Assembly (NCBI GenBank): GCA_037179335.1 | Contig: JAKZHN010000001.1 | Location: forward strand, 682,001 to 746,000 | Direction: 5' to 3' | Source: Cyclaneusma minus | Taxonomy: Eukaryota; Ascomycota; Leotiomycetes; Marthamycetales; Marthamycetaceae | Length of the DNA: 64,000 nt | Shown here: piece by piece, positions 37,201 through 51,344 of the stretch | Position numbering within the stretch: the stretch's first letter is position 1 | Layout: each line of letters opens with the position of its first letter | Made by a program: the position numbers and the translations under genes | The notes under the pieces: generated by a model | The model's input: only the letters and a program-made list of their open reading frames with translations | Databases searched by the model: none | What the model was told of the DNA's origin: nothing

Positions 37201-40200
37201 AATTTTCGAAATAATTTAAAAGCAATATTGCGGGAAAAGCGTTTGCAAATTAATATTGCAAATAAAGCATTTGCTGCGAATAAAGCTTTTATTGGCAAAT
37301 AAAGCATTTGCAAAGTCTTTTTTATTTAATAGCGAATAAAGCGTCCGCTAGCGAATAAAGTATTTGTAAAAAAATCGCAGGTAAAGCGTTTGCAATATTA
37401 TTAATATATTATTACGCACCGGTAATTATTAACCTATTAAAAACCAATGCAAATTGGTCCTTTTCAATATATTAAATTACTAAAAAAAAAGAAAAAGCTA
37501 TTCTACAATATCAAATATATAGGTAATTTCCTCGCTTATACGCATATACCAAGGACGTGAGTGGGTCCCGTGCCCGGAGCTTTACGGAGCTCCGGGCCCG
37601 CAGCACCGGTTCGGACCGACGCGGGGGCACTACAATACTAATTTTAAAAACAATAATTGTTTTATTTACTAATATAATATTTTATTAAATAGTTTGTAAT
37701 TGAATTCCCATATATTTAAAAAAATCTAAAATTAATCCAAATTTTAGCAATTAATAATAATAAAAACAATATACTATTACTTAAAAGACTTTAAAATAAA
37801 GCGTTTATCAAAATATTTAAAAACAACCAAATTAATCCCATTTATACCGATTTTAATTTGTTTTTTACATTAATAATATAGCAAAAATATGCATAAAATT
37901 TCGCCGAAATAAATATTATTATTATTTCTTAGTAATTTAAATTTAAATAATTAATAATATATTACTTATAAAAACGGTTATTATTTATAAATACCACGCT
38001 AAAAGAATTTATAAATAACAATTATTTAGTAAAATTATAATATATTAATTCATAGCTATTTAGGCTAAAATTACATTTATAATACTATTGCAAAGCAATT
38101 ATTTTAGCCCAATATATATTTAAATATTTAACGCTTTATTAAAAATTGCAATATTTATTGGCATATTATAGCCTAGTATAATAGCAAATATAATTACTTA
38201 AAGCTTTTGCTTATTTTAAAGCGTATATAATTTAAAATTTTAATTAACTCTATAATAAAACTGCTTAAAAGCAATAATTATTCAAATATTATAATTATTA
38301 TAAATTGTTTAAGCAAAAGCGTTATTATAAAAACTCTATTTAAATTTTTTGCTAAAGCCTTTACCAATTAATTTCTAAAATCGTATTTTCCTTTATACGG
38401 CTTTCTAATAAATATTGTTTTAAACCGTAAAAACGCCTTTATTAATTATTTCTGAATTATTATTTGCAAGCTAGTAAATACCAAGTATTTGCTATTAACC
38501 TTTTTTTATCCGGAAATAAATAGCTTAATTGAATAAATAAATATGAAAATCAAGGCAGTTTTATAAATATTTATTAATTGTAAATGAAATAACTAAGCAT
38601 TGATTTTATTATTAGCTTAATTATTATTGAATATTTATATAATAAAAAGCACTAATATAAATCCGTTTTCTATAGCATATAGCTATAATTGTGAACCATT
38701 TTAATTTAAGCTTTTTACCATTTTAAATAATTTGTATTTAAAAATTAATAAAATTACCGCAATTATAATCAAGCTAAAAACAAATTAAAAATAGGCTTAA
38801 TTCAATCTTGCCAACGTTTAATAAATTTAAAAAGACCAAGCAAATAAGCATTATCGGCAAGCTATAGCATTTGAAATTAATAATAAAATCTAGCTAAATT
38901 TAAAAAACATTAAAATAAATCACCCTAGCCGTTTATTAAATTAAAAATATATAAAATATAAGATTACGAAAATTATAAAATCCTATAATTATTATTTAAA
39001 TATTTCTAAATGAATTTATAATATATTTTATTTAAACTTATTTTAATACGCTTATAATAATCCATTCCCCTTTTAATAAATTATAAATTAATAGCCCCTA
39101 GCTATTTTTGGCAAAAACAATTAAACTAAATAATAACTCAAAAAAATTATTAATAAACGACAAAAGCAAATTTAAAGTAAATCTTTTAAACAAAAATTCC
39201 TTATTAAATAAATTGGCTATAATAAGCCAATTTAAAAGCCCCGTCTAGGTATTAAAAATCTCGCCGCTTTAAATAATTAAAAACAAGCTCACTTTCCCAA
39301 AACCAAAAAACCTAGCAAAAAGATTCGTTTTAAAAAACCTATTACCACCTATATAAAAAACCGCACCAAAACACCAGCTACATTAGCTTAAAAGCATTAA
39401 AATCGCCTATTATTTTCAATTATATCACTATAATATAATACTCGCTATATCTAATTTTATTTAATCATTTAATCACGATTTTTGTTTTGTTTTTTACTAT
39501 TAAACTATTTTAAATATATTTATATTGCATTATAATTATCCTACCAATATTTTATATAATATATTATTGGAAAATTAAACCAGCCAACCCTTGCTTGCAA
39601 AATAATTAAATAAAATAAAATTAATATAAAATACAAGCAAAAACGTATTGCCAAATCCAATTTATTATAGCCTAAATCCCGCCGCCCACCCTATTTAAAA
39701 TGCTTTTTCTTTGCTTTTATATTTTATATTTTTCTTCTTTTTAGCCCTATTTCTTTTTTAGACTTTTTATTCTTTTTACCTTTATTAGCCTCCTTGCTTT
39801 TTTGGTTTTTCTTTTATTTAACAAGCTAATTAAATTTCTTAGTAGAAATATTTAATATTTTATAAAATAATAATATTTTATAAAATAAATAGTTTTGTCT
39901 TTGTTTTGTTTTAAAAAATAAAGCAAAATTGGTTTTCTTTTTCCAAGGCGTTTTATACTTTTTAGGCTTTAGCGCAAGCATTTTCACCATTTTGAATAAG
40001 CCTAATTTACTATTAAAAACGCTGCTTTTAATTATAAATAAGCTGCTATTATTAATATTTCTATTCCTAAATTTATTTAAAGTATAAAAAGCCTTATTTT
40101 TCTTATTTTTCTTATTATTAGCTTTATCCCTAGATGCTATTTTAATCTCTTTTTTACTTTTTTCCTCTAAAAAGCTTGCTTAATATTTGGATATATTGAA

Positions 40201-41656
40201 TATATTTGGTATAATATATTTTATATTAATTATTTTATTATTAAAATATCCATAATTAAGTTTATATAAAATATAATTAGTATTTATATTTTGCATTATC
40301 TTAATAAATAGCTATATAATATACTTATATATATATATCAATTAAATTTAATAATAATAAAAATCTGTAAATAATTAATAAAATAAATAATTTAAATTAT
40401 ATATAAACATTTTTATTTTGCAATAATTAATAAATAATTATATAATATAATGCTTATTTAATAGCCTTGTAATATTATTTATACAAGGCTTAATTTTAAG
40501 CTTGTGCATTAATATATAATTGATTCTTTTTTATAATTGGAAAAAATACAATTACTACCTTTAGTATAAATTAGGCAATAATAAAATTTATAATAAAAGC
40601 AAAATTTATATTGGCTATATTATATATAATTTTATTAATAGCATTCAATAAAAAATTCTTAAGCCTTACCGTGTTTTTTATAAAAATATTTTATATATAG
40701 CTTTACCATTTTATTATTGCTAATAAAAATAATATAAAAATAGCTTATTAAAATACAAATTAGCCAAATTGTGCTTCAAGTATAGTAAAATATATAATAA
40801 ATATATAATAAATATTTGTTTTATTAAAATTTAAATAGGCCCGCCCGCTTCTTTTAAAATAAATATATATAATTATTTTATATTTACCGTTAATTTATTT
40901 AAAACAACTTTAAAGCGATTTAAAAGCCTATAAACCAAAATCGGCCAATAATATATATAAATATATTCAATTTGGATTTATTTTATATAGCCTTAAAACC
41001 GGTTTTTAATTATTTTTAATAGCAATTTTATTAATATTATTAAAAATAATAATTCTTTTTTTTATATATTGCTTGCACTAAGTATTAATTTTTATACCCT
41101 TGCCCTTATCCAGTTTTAGCTTATTAAATTTAGATTTAGATCTAAATTTTTGCTTTCATTTATTAGGTAATTTGGCTTTAATTTTAAAAATTTATTGATT
41201 TTCAGCTTTATATTGCTTTTTAATATTATATTATTAATATTTATAATTAGATAATATATTAAGGGCTAAAAAAGCAAAGAAAACACAATAATAATAATAA
41301 AATTAAAAATTAAAAATTATTAATAAGCAAAACCATTTTATTTATTTTTTATTTTTTATTTTTTAATTAAAGCGCTGCCTAAAAAGGCTTAATCATTTAA
41401 TATTATAGTATAAAATATATATTAATAATAATAACTAGTCCTTTAAATGCGCTAGAATTTAATTTACAATTAATACGTTATTAAATAAATTGTTTTAAAG
41501 CTTTGTTTTAAAACCATTTTAAATAATATAATAATAATTAGCAAATGTTTTAAAATTTTATTAAGCAATTATTTAAAATAATAAGCCCTTTAATAAGCGT
41601 TTAATATTTTAAGCATATTATTAAAAATGCCTATAAAATTAATTAATTAAAATATC

Positions 41657-44600
41657 TATTGCAATACCGATATGGTTAGCCAGCTGGTCCGTGCACTAGC
41701 TCCCTAATTATGACCACCATGGCTACCAAGGGCCTTAGGCCACCACGCTAAGCTATAGCTATATTTACGCTTTGCTAAGGGCTTTTTTATAAATAAAATT
41801 TAATTGTAAATATACTTATTATTTATCAGGTTTATGATTTACTTTTTAAATAGTTACTTTTTTTTTTTTAAATATTAATACTAATCAGTATTTTTTTATT
41901 GAAAGAAAAAATACAGATTAGCTAGGCATTCAGCTATTAAATAAATATTTGCTTTCGCACGAGCTTCTTGCTAAGCTCGCTAGCTGGAATAATGCCCTTA
42001 TACTAAAATTTAAATTTTTTTCGGATAAAAAATATAATGACTCTTATATAGTTTTTTTTTAAAAAACTGCTAACTGGGAATTTTCCTTTTTTAACAATTT
42101 TCTGCATTCCCAACACCGCTATAATCCGATTTTCAATTTTATAATATCCTTTTTTCGTTTTTTTTAAATCGATTTTTATTTTTAAATTAAATTACTATTT
42201 AAAAATATTCTGTTATATTTTTACTATTCCGTTTTTTTGCCAAAAGTATTTGCAATTAATAAAAGCAATATAAATTTAAAAGATCCAAACGACAATAGCA
42301 ATAGCAAAAAGCCTCTATCGATTCTATTACCAACGCGTTTTTTTTATTTTTGAATTGCTATAGCGCTTTGCAATTAATTTAAAAATCCAAAAACAAATTC
42401 CTAGTTATTCTTTATCCCGGCTTGCTTAATAAGCTTCCCAAAAACTCTTTTGCCTTTTGCAAGCCTTAATTATAGTTTTATAGCTTGCTAGCCCCGGTTT
42501 TTAGTTTTATTAGTCGATTTTTTCCCAAAGATAATAAAGGATTTATATTTTTTGCCAATAATTTTTTATTTTAAATTTTTATTATTTAGCAAATTAGAAA
42601 TGCTTTTTTCAATTAATTTATTATTTAATCTATTATTATATTTGCTTTTTTATTGCAAAATAAAAGCAAAAATATTAATAAAAATCAAGATTTTAATGCA
42701 AATAGTTTTTCGAATATTTATAGCCGCTGAATTGGTAATAATATCCCCTTTAATTTTAAATTTAATAACTAAAATATATATATTAAAAGAATTTGCAGCG
42801 CTTTTGCTTTTTTTAAATTTGAATATTTAAAAATAGATAATCATATTAATAATTAGCCTTTTAATAAATACAAGGCTTTATTTGACGAATAGGATTTAAT
42901 ATTTTTAAATAGGATTAATTTCTTTATTTTACAATATTTTTGAAATTATTTTAGCAATTATAATATTTATATCCTTTAATTTAAAAATTTCGGCCAAATT
43001 TATAACGCTTTATTTTTTATTATCCAGGCTATTAAAAATCCCGAATGGCATTTAAAGAACTTAAATGCTATATTTTAAATTGGCCGTTTTAAATTGCTTT
43101 TTCACAAACTTTAATGCAAGTTTGCCATTAAAGCCAAGAACGCTATTTAGCTATTATTTAAACTCTTATTTTCTAAAGAAATTATTGGACCATTTCCCGC
43201 TATTATTAATTAATCTGATTTTATTTAATAAAATTAATAATTTGCTAATTGCGCTTTATAATATAAAAGTTTATTAGGCAATTATTATAATGGTATATAT
43301 ATTTAACCTTTTTTAACCTTTAATTTGCAAGCTAATAAATCTATTGAAATATTATAATTGGCCTTTCAAAATAATTACAATAATAATTTTGCTTTTTCTA
43401 TTTTTAATAAATTGATTTTTGCAGCCGGAAATACCTTTAATTTTTTAATTAATTTAGAATTTTTAAATAACGCATTAAATAAGTCAATTTTCGGATATTC
43501 AATTAAATTAATTTTTTATACAATTTATACGCCCTAAAATAAGCTTTGGATTATGCCTTAGGATGGATTTCAATAATATATGAATTTTATTTTGCAAAAT
43601 TAATTAAAATCTAATTTATTTAGCAAATTTCTAAATTAATAATTTTACGAAAATATTTTTTATCCAAATATAAAATATCCAAATAATTAATTTGCTTTAA
43701 ATTAGCCCCAACATTAAATTTATTATACCAATTAATTTTCAATTTAATTTTTAATATTGCAGCAATAATATATAAATCTAGTATTTTAATATAGTGCTTT
43801 AAATAGCGATTTGCAAATTTTCAAATAATTTTTAATTTATTAGCACGTAATAATATTTTTCTTTCCAAAATATATTTTCGTTAATATTAATATAGTTAAT
43901 TAAATTGGCAATTTTACAAAATTTTATATTAGCAATTTAATCAAATATAATACTAAGCAATTTAAAATTCTTAATATCAAGCTTTGAATTTTTTATTATT
44001 ATTGCCAAATCGCTGGACTCTTTATAATTTATATCTTTTTTTTATTTCCTGTTTTTTTTTAAAAAACAAGCCTTTAAAGTATTTTTTTAATTATTTGGCT
44101 AATAAAAATTTGGATATGTTTTAAATTATTATTAATTTAAAAGAAAAGTATAAAATTCCTTTATTCAAATAGAAATATTTTATAATATAGAAATTTATTA
44201 TATTTAAAAACATTTGCAAAAAGTTTTTTTTAGGAAAAATAAAATTAAATGCTTTAATATTTTTATTTAGAATTTATATAAAATTTATAAAGATTTGTAT
44301 TTGAAGCGGACCAATAACAATAATAACGGACTATAAATACGATTTTTTAATATTGTTAAAAATATTTTTAAAGCTAAATTGGCTATTTTTAATTTTATTG
44401 CAATATTTGAAACTATTATAATTAAAATCCGTTTTGCTATTGCCAATTATTAAAAACTCAAAGCTATCGGCCAATTTTAATATTGAATTAATAACAAATA
44501 TTATATATTTTGCAATAATTATATTTTAAAAAATGGAAAATACCATTAAAAGAAATGCTATATTTATAGCAAACCAAATTATTGATTTATTAATTATCAT

Positions 44601-47600
44601 TAGAAATCCTAACTATAAGAAACCAAGAAATATAAGTAACAAAAGAATATAAAAAAAATAGGCCGCAAAATTTACAAAGGAATTTATATAAGGTCTTTTA
44701 AATAGCATAAAGGTATTAATTTAAATTATTAAAATCCCGTTTTTAAATTTGCATAGCTTATTTAAACTTTTGACAAAAATAAAAATAAAATCGAAAAACT
44801 CAGTTTAAAAGATAAAGGCATATTAAAAAGCAAAAGCAAATTAAAAAACAATAGCATTATACCGCCAACGTTTTATATTAATTATACTAATAGCGAAAAT
44901 ATTTTTAATAACAAAACAAAATACTAATGTTTTATAGCTTTTTTAAATTCTGCAATTAAATTCAATTTTATATGCATTTATAAGCCGATTTGTTTTTTAA
45001 TTTTCAATACATTTTTAGCTTTTATTTAAAATATATTTTTTTTAAATATTTTAGGGTATTTTTTTAAATATTAAAATAGCTAGTATATTAATTGCTAATA
45101 TAAATTAATTTTTAATTTTGAAAAGGATTTTTTTTAACCTTAAATTTAACGAGTTTTATACTAATAAATACTATATTAAATATAGCAAAGGTAATTGCTA
45201 TTTTCTGGATATTGCTTAAATTTTTATATAATTTAATAACGTTTCTTTTTATATTATTTCAATAGATATTTCATTTTTGCTGTTTTTTAATAATATAAAC
45301 CTATTGGGCATTCGATTTAATAATTTAAAGGAAAGTTTATTTAAAAAAATATTATTTGCAAATGGAATTATTTTTAAGTTATAATTAATATTTAAAGCAA
45401 TTTTAATAATATTATAGATATTAATATTATTCAAATGCTATTTTCCAATATTAATTTAATTTTATTCAAAATTCTAAAAACATATTTTACTAAGCTTTAG
45501 CTACGCCAAATCCATTAAAACATTGGCTATACATTTATTGAAAAGCTTTTTCTGCTTTTTAAATAAGCCGATAAAGCCTTTAACCACCAGATTTTTGCAA
45601 AACTTAAAACATATTGCATTTAGTATTAATTAAATAATTTGGCTTTGCAGCGGCTTAAAGTTTATATTTATAACAATTATAAATTTAATGCAAAAATATA
45701 TATTAATTTCTACTATATTAATAAATAATAGATAGTCTATATTATTAATACCGTTATTAAATTTCAAATTGCAAAATTTATTAAAAATATTTTTATTTTT
45801 AATATTTGAAAAGCTATTTATTTTTGCTGGATTAATATTTATTAAAACTTTTTTAATTAAATTATCTATAACGCTAATAAAGAGTTTATTAATAAAACAA
45901 TTAAATAGTATATAAAATTTATAGACAGCGAATTTAATTTTCTTTTATCAAAATATATCAAAGCATTGGAAAAATCAAATACTATTAGTTTTTTTAAAAA
46001 AAGTTTATAATATTTTAAAACTTAATTTGCCCAACGATTTTTTTAAAATAATTCTTTAAATGGCCATTAAAATTATCAATAATACCGCAAAATTAAATAG
46101 ATTTATATTAATTTAATTAATTTTTGGAGTTTATTTTTAATCTTTTAATAATTTTACGCTATCTTCTTTTATAATAAAAAAAGGAATTATTAAAAGGGCT
46201 ATAGAAGCAATTTGCAAAGCGCATATTAAATATATAATTATTAATGCTTTTTAAATTTAAAATAATTTAAATATTATTTTTACAATTAAACTTTTGCTAA
46301 TTTTAATAATAAGAATTTGATAAAAAAAGGCTTTTATTGTTTTTTGGCTATTAATGGTGAGATTTATATTTTAAAAATGCTTAATAAACTAAAGAATTTT
46401 AAAATTATTATTATTAAGCTATTTTTTTAGATAACGAGAATTTATTATATAATTTAATTTTTAAAAGTAAAAATAAAATTAATTAAAAACTAAATTAAAA
46501 CAATAATTTTAATAATTTTTTACTTTTTATTTTAATAAATCAATATTTTTAATCCCGAAAAATACAATTTGCGAATGAAAATACTAATAAATTATTTTTA
46601 AACGGTATAGCACAATTTTTTTTTGAATAGTATAGCGCAATTTATCGGCATAGCGCACGTGCAATTCAATATTTTAGTATAATTTAAAAAGAAATGCTTT
46701 AAAACATTAATTCATTGGAAGCCTGCGGCCGCTAAAGCCATTAAGGGTTTTTTGAAAAGATAAGAATAATCCCTATTTCCAAGGCTTTCGGATAATAAAT
46801 TGGATAGTATTGTTATTAATGTTTTGGAGTCTATGAATTTTAAAAGCTTTATTTACCGCTATAAAAACCTTGCTAAATTAATTTATGCTGTTTAAAAAGG
46901 TGCTTAAATAATTAATAATTGAGAATTAATAATTAATTTAAATAAGGCTTTTATAATTTATTTAATTACGAATTTAAAAATTTCATTGAAACTCTTTCTA
47001 ATTTAAAAAAAAATATATAAATTATTCCTTTAGCTTTGCAGGAAAAGAAAAATTACAATTTCTAGCGGACCATTTAAAGCTTTTAATATTGCAGAAATTA
47101 ATAGCGTTTTTGCTAGTAAAGTATTTAGATTCCAAATTTATAATTTAAAAAAAATATTAAAGCTTACGCTTTTTTAATGCTAAAATAGTCCAAGAAATTA
47201 AAGGTAAAACAATTGCAGCTTTTTATAAAAAAATATAAATAACAATTCAAAGCTATAAAAAAACGATTTTTATACAATTATCTAAGGTTTAGCATGCTAA
47301 TTAATAATTAATTATAGCAATTGCTTTTTTTCTCTGCCTTTAAAAAATTAATATATAGCTAAGGGATATTATTTAAATATATATCCAATCCCAATTAATA
47401 TTAAATTGTTTTATTTACGCGAATTTATTAAAAAAAGGGAACGGCTAAATCTAAACTGGGATTTTGAAATCTCAGAAAAACTAAACCTAATCGGGTCACC
47501 GCCTTGGGCACGGTCCACCAAAATGTCTCCGCAGCAAAATCGAACATCGCGAGCACCAAAACACCACCACCACCACCACCACACTCCCTCTCTAGCTTCA

Positions 47601-49877
47601 GCAAAGGGCTCCAGCCCTTCGGCGCAAGCTTTAGGTTAGCAGCTTCATTTCCAGCTTTATTTCCAGCTTTGCGCGCGCTGCAGCGCATGCCAGAAAGCCA
47701 TTGCGCTGTTTACATTATGCTAATTATATCATGCCAGGCCCTCGCCCTTACCCTCGCCCTCGCCCTTGCTATAGCGTATGCCACCCTACCTTCTCCGGAC
47801 CCTCAGGACCTCAATATATATGCGCTGAAGCTGGAGCTGGAGCTGGTTGCATGCGGTGGGAGCTTGGAGCTGAATTTTAAAGGCTGAAGCTATGCTGCCA
47901 AAGCTGCGTTGAAGGCAAAATTGGACTGTAAATAGCTTAGAATCAATTGAAACCAATCCAAATGCATAAACAGCTTAAAATCAATTAAAATAGCTTGAAA
48001 TCCGATTCAAATGGCTGAAAAACCAGGCCAAATAACATGGAGTTATTTTTACTTATTTTGCAGGATTCTGCTATATGCTAAGCCTAATTGGGCTTAGTTT
48101 TTCTGATATTTCAAAATCCTAGTTTAGATTTAGCCGTTCCCTAAAAAGATGCAAGACCGATTTTGTTTTGGCATTATTATTTATATTTTAAAATTATTTT
48201 ATAATATTGCTAAATTTGGTTTCTATTAATTTATTATTTATTTTAAATACTATTTTAAAAATTAATAATATAAATCTTGATTTTTAATATCTGCCTTTTT
48301 ATTGTATAAGTTTCGAATTAATTTTTAATTGTAGCTATGCAAATGGACAATACTCTATATTTTGCGGACGATAAATAATTCGAATTAAAAGAAATTGAAT
48401 TTAAAAACGCTGTTTTTTACGCCAAATCAAAAATCAAATTACATGTTAATTTTTTTTAATAATTGTATTTTTAAATTCAAAAACAATGAATTAATAATTA
48501 TATATTTAAAAGATTAAGAAAAATAGTTTTTTTTATAAATACCAAGTTTTTATTAATAAAATTAATATATATTAAATAATGCGCCAAAGCCTATTATATT
48601 TTAGGAATTTGCTAATTAAAAACCGCTTATTTATTTTTATAGCCGTATAGTATTAGGAAGTTTTAGAAAAAAAAATGTAAAAAGCTTAATAAATATTTTA
48701 AATAATATATAAAAAACCCCGATATTGGCATTATTATTATTAAATTATAGCTATTTATTTTAAGTTTTTATATTTTTATAAATGGTTTATTTATTAATTT
48801 GGAAAACTTTAATTTTTAGCTAGGATATGTTATTGCTATTGGCAATAAAACCAAATATAATAATATTGCAAAATTTATTATTTAAAGCAATTTGATTTAT
48901 TAATTATTTATTAAATTGAAAAAAATAATTAAAAGCGTACTTATAATCGAAATTTTGGCTATAATTTAAAGCGCCGATATAGAAATTGTTTTTAGCATTA
49001 TTTTGGCTTAAATTACCAATAAATTAAATATTTTCCAAATTCCTATAATAATTTATATGGATTTTCGATTTTTTTACAATTATTTAATTAAATTAGGAAT
49101 TATAAATAAAAAGCATTTAATAATTAATGTTTTTTATTTATACCAAAGCTATAATTAAAAAAAGCTTTATAAAATTCGGTAAATAAATAGTGAAAATAAT
49201 TTAGCCAATTTTATAATTAAAATTGTTTATAATAAAGCGCTTGATACTTTTATTGAAATTAATAAGTTTATAATTTAAATAAAAGGCTAAATTGATTATA
49301 AAAAAAGAAAAAAGCTAAAAATAAATAATTTGGGTTATTTACCAGTTTAAATTTTTTTAATATAATATATTAGCTAATAAGCTTTAATATTTATGCTTAT
49401 TATTGGCTGGTTAGCCAAGCCCTTTTCTTTTTGTGTTTCCTTTATTTAATATATAAAAATAAACAGACAGACGTTTGGGTATTTAATATTCTTGATTTAA
49501 AATTTCTATAATTTATTTTTTATAATTTGTACGATTTTTGAATTTTTTGAATTTTATTTTTATAACGGGTTTATTTGGATTTTTTGGATTTTATTTTTAA
49601 TGGGCGATTTAGCCAAGATCGCCATTTTTGTTTTTTATTATTATTACGCTTAGCAAGCAAAAAAAAGAGTTCCAAATATTGCAATATTAATATAATTAGC
49701 CAGCTGGTTTATACGCCAGCTTTTTAATTATAATTATTATAGTTATTAAGGGCTTTAGGCCACTACGCTAAGCTATGGCTATATTTATGCTTTGCTAAGG
49801 GCTTTTTTATAAACAAGACTCAATTATAGATATATTTATTATTTGCTAGCTTTGTTATTTATTTTTTAAATAATTAC
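41657..49877. mobile_element. Probable decayed LTR element of about 8.2 kb, framed by 200-bp direct repeats
   Basis: Segments 41657-41857 and 49677-49877 align with a constant offset of 8020 bp, that is without net indels, through TATTGCAATA, TTAGCCAGCTGG, AGGCCAC-ACGCTAAGCTAT and TTTGCTAAGGGCTTTTTTAT. The right copy is the more mutated, mostly by C-to-T and G-to-A. Length and spacing fit a Ty3/Gypsy-size element, and a related LTR relic lies at 17.73 kb near a Gypsy pol fragment. I could not recognise pol motifs inside, so class and orientation stay open. Confidence 0.55.
47436..48142. mobile_element. 0.7-kb non-autonomous DNA element with 60-bp terminal inverted repeats
   Basis: The left end 47436-47495 (AGGGAACGGCTAAATCTAAA...) and the reverse complement of the right end 48083-48142 agree at about 54 of 60 positions. 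The interior is GC-normal (for example 47500-47700 and 47730-47880) in the middle of the AT desert, with a CAC triplet run at 47561-47582. The open frames inside (for example 47504-47887) have no motif and are probably not coding. The flanks are poly-A on both sides, so a target-site duplication cannot be fixed. MITE-like; superfamily unknown. Confidence 0.75.
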
Positions 49878-50273
49878 TTCGTTCTACCTTTTTAATACTA
49901 ATAATACCATTTTGTATTAAAATTAAATTAAATAATAAAAATAAATATTTAAAATTATATACAAATTTAGCGAAAATGCAAAAATAGCCATTTTTAATAT
50001 AAATTAGTACAAAAAAGTCGAAATTATTATATATAAAAAAATTCGCAACCAAAATTTTAATAATTTATAACGGAAAATAAAAAGCTTAATTATTGATAAA
50101 AGCTTAACGCTTTTTATAAAAAAATAATAATATAACGGACTAATATTATATAATATAAAATACTGCTAAAATGCGTTTAATAGCGCATAATATAGCTATA
50201 CAGCTTTGCTATTAATATTATATAATTTTTACAAATATTTAAAGCTATTATTAAAGCTAGGGCCTCGGCTATA

Positions 50274-50393
50274 ATTAGCATAAATAATTTACTGGTTTTT
50301 TATACATTTGTAGCTAATTCTTTTTTATTAACTCAGAATTAATTATATTTTCACCTTGGCACCTTTATTTCAAAATGCGTTGGCCGTGATATT
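50274..50393 (+). repeat. 120-bp repeat, right copy (partner at 29002-29121)
   Basis: This copy keeps more G and C (for example CACCTTGGCACCTTTATTTC and GCGTTGGCCGTGATATT) than its partner at 29.0 kb. The differences are mainly C-to-T and G-to-A. Confidence 0.7.
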
Positions 50394-51344
50394 TCCAGCA
50401 TTTAAAATTAGCAAATTTAAAAATTATTGCAAATTAATAGCGTTTAAAAGCTAAAAAAAAATAGCATTTTTTATTAATAAATAGCGGCTAATTTAATAAT
50501 TTTATAATAAAATTAAAGCAGCTAATAAGCCAGCTATAATATATAATTAATATAATAAATAATGAACATTTGAATTTAAAAAAGAAAAAATATGAATTAA
50601 ATTTTGTAATTATTATTAAAGGCTAAAATATTGCCAATTATTGCAATTTGGCGGAATTTATTATTAAAAAATAATATTAAAATATTGGCAGTATTGGTAT
50701 TAAGATTTTTATTTAAAAAGCAAAAAAGAAAACAGGTAAAAAATGCAATTGGCGATTTAAAAAAGCCATTTATATAAAATATTGGAAAAATAGGAAATTA
50801 ATTTAAGGATTTTAGCGGGGAAAAAGCGCTTATTGTTTTTTTTTAAAAAAAAGCTTTATTATAATTATTATTAATTTAGGGGCCTACAATATTAATAGCA
50901 ATTTTTATAGCGATTTTTATAGCGGTTTTGGCTATACGAATTTAGGCAATATTAAAGGCTATAATAATTTTGTAGGCAATTTTTGCAAAGCGCCGGTATT
51001 AATTAACTTTCTAGCGGGCCAGGCGAATTTAAATTTATTTAAAATTAAAATCGTTTAAATTTTTGGCTGGAAATTTATAATTAGTATTATTGGTATTATT
51101 ACCGCGTATATTATTTTTTGCAGCATTGTTATAAGTATTTTTACAGCTTTTATAATTTTTATTATTGCCGCAAAGCGCTGGAGAGCTAAAAAAAAAAGGG
51201 CGTTTAAAAAGATTATTTGAAGCGGCTGCCGGCGTTGCCGCTGGCGTTAGTATTGGTTTGGAATTTAATGCTAATTGCTATTGAAATGGAGAAAGCAAAT
51301 TAATTAGAGCAAAAATAGTATTTAATTGCGCAAAAAATTGAAAA

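Larger units (their letters stand above)
32358..37638 (-). mobile_element. Decayed Ty1/Copia LTR retrotransposon (minus orientation)
   Basis: Direct repeats of about 205 bp at 32358-32562 and 37435-37638 frame 5.3 kb. Both hold the palindromic core CGGAGCTTTACGGAGCTCCG or its mutated form and the end GCGGGGGCA. A reverse-transcriptase relic reads on the minus strand at about 33868-33601, about 1.0 kb from the LTR that is downstream in that orientation, as expected for Copia. The LTR sequence differs from that of the element at 23.5-29.0 kb, so this is another family. All frames are broken. Confidence 0.75.

Noticed and set aside
47504..47887. ORF of 127 aa with a Pro run inside the inverted-repeat element, and an opposite frame with a Gly run
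   Set aside because: Both come from the CAC triplet repeat and GC-normal composition; there is no motif, and the frames do not span the element as a transposase would.
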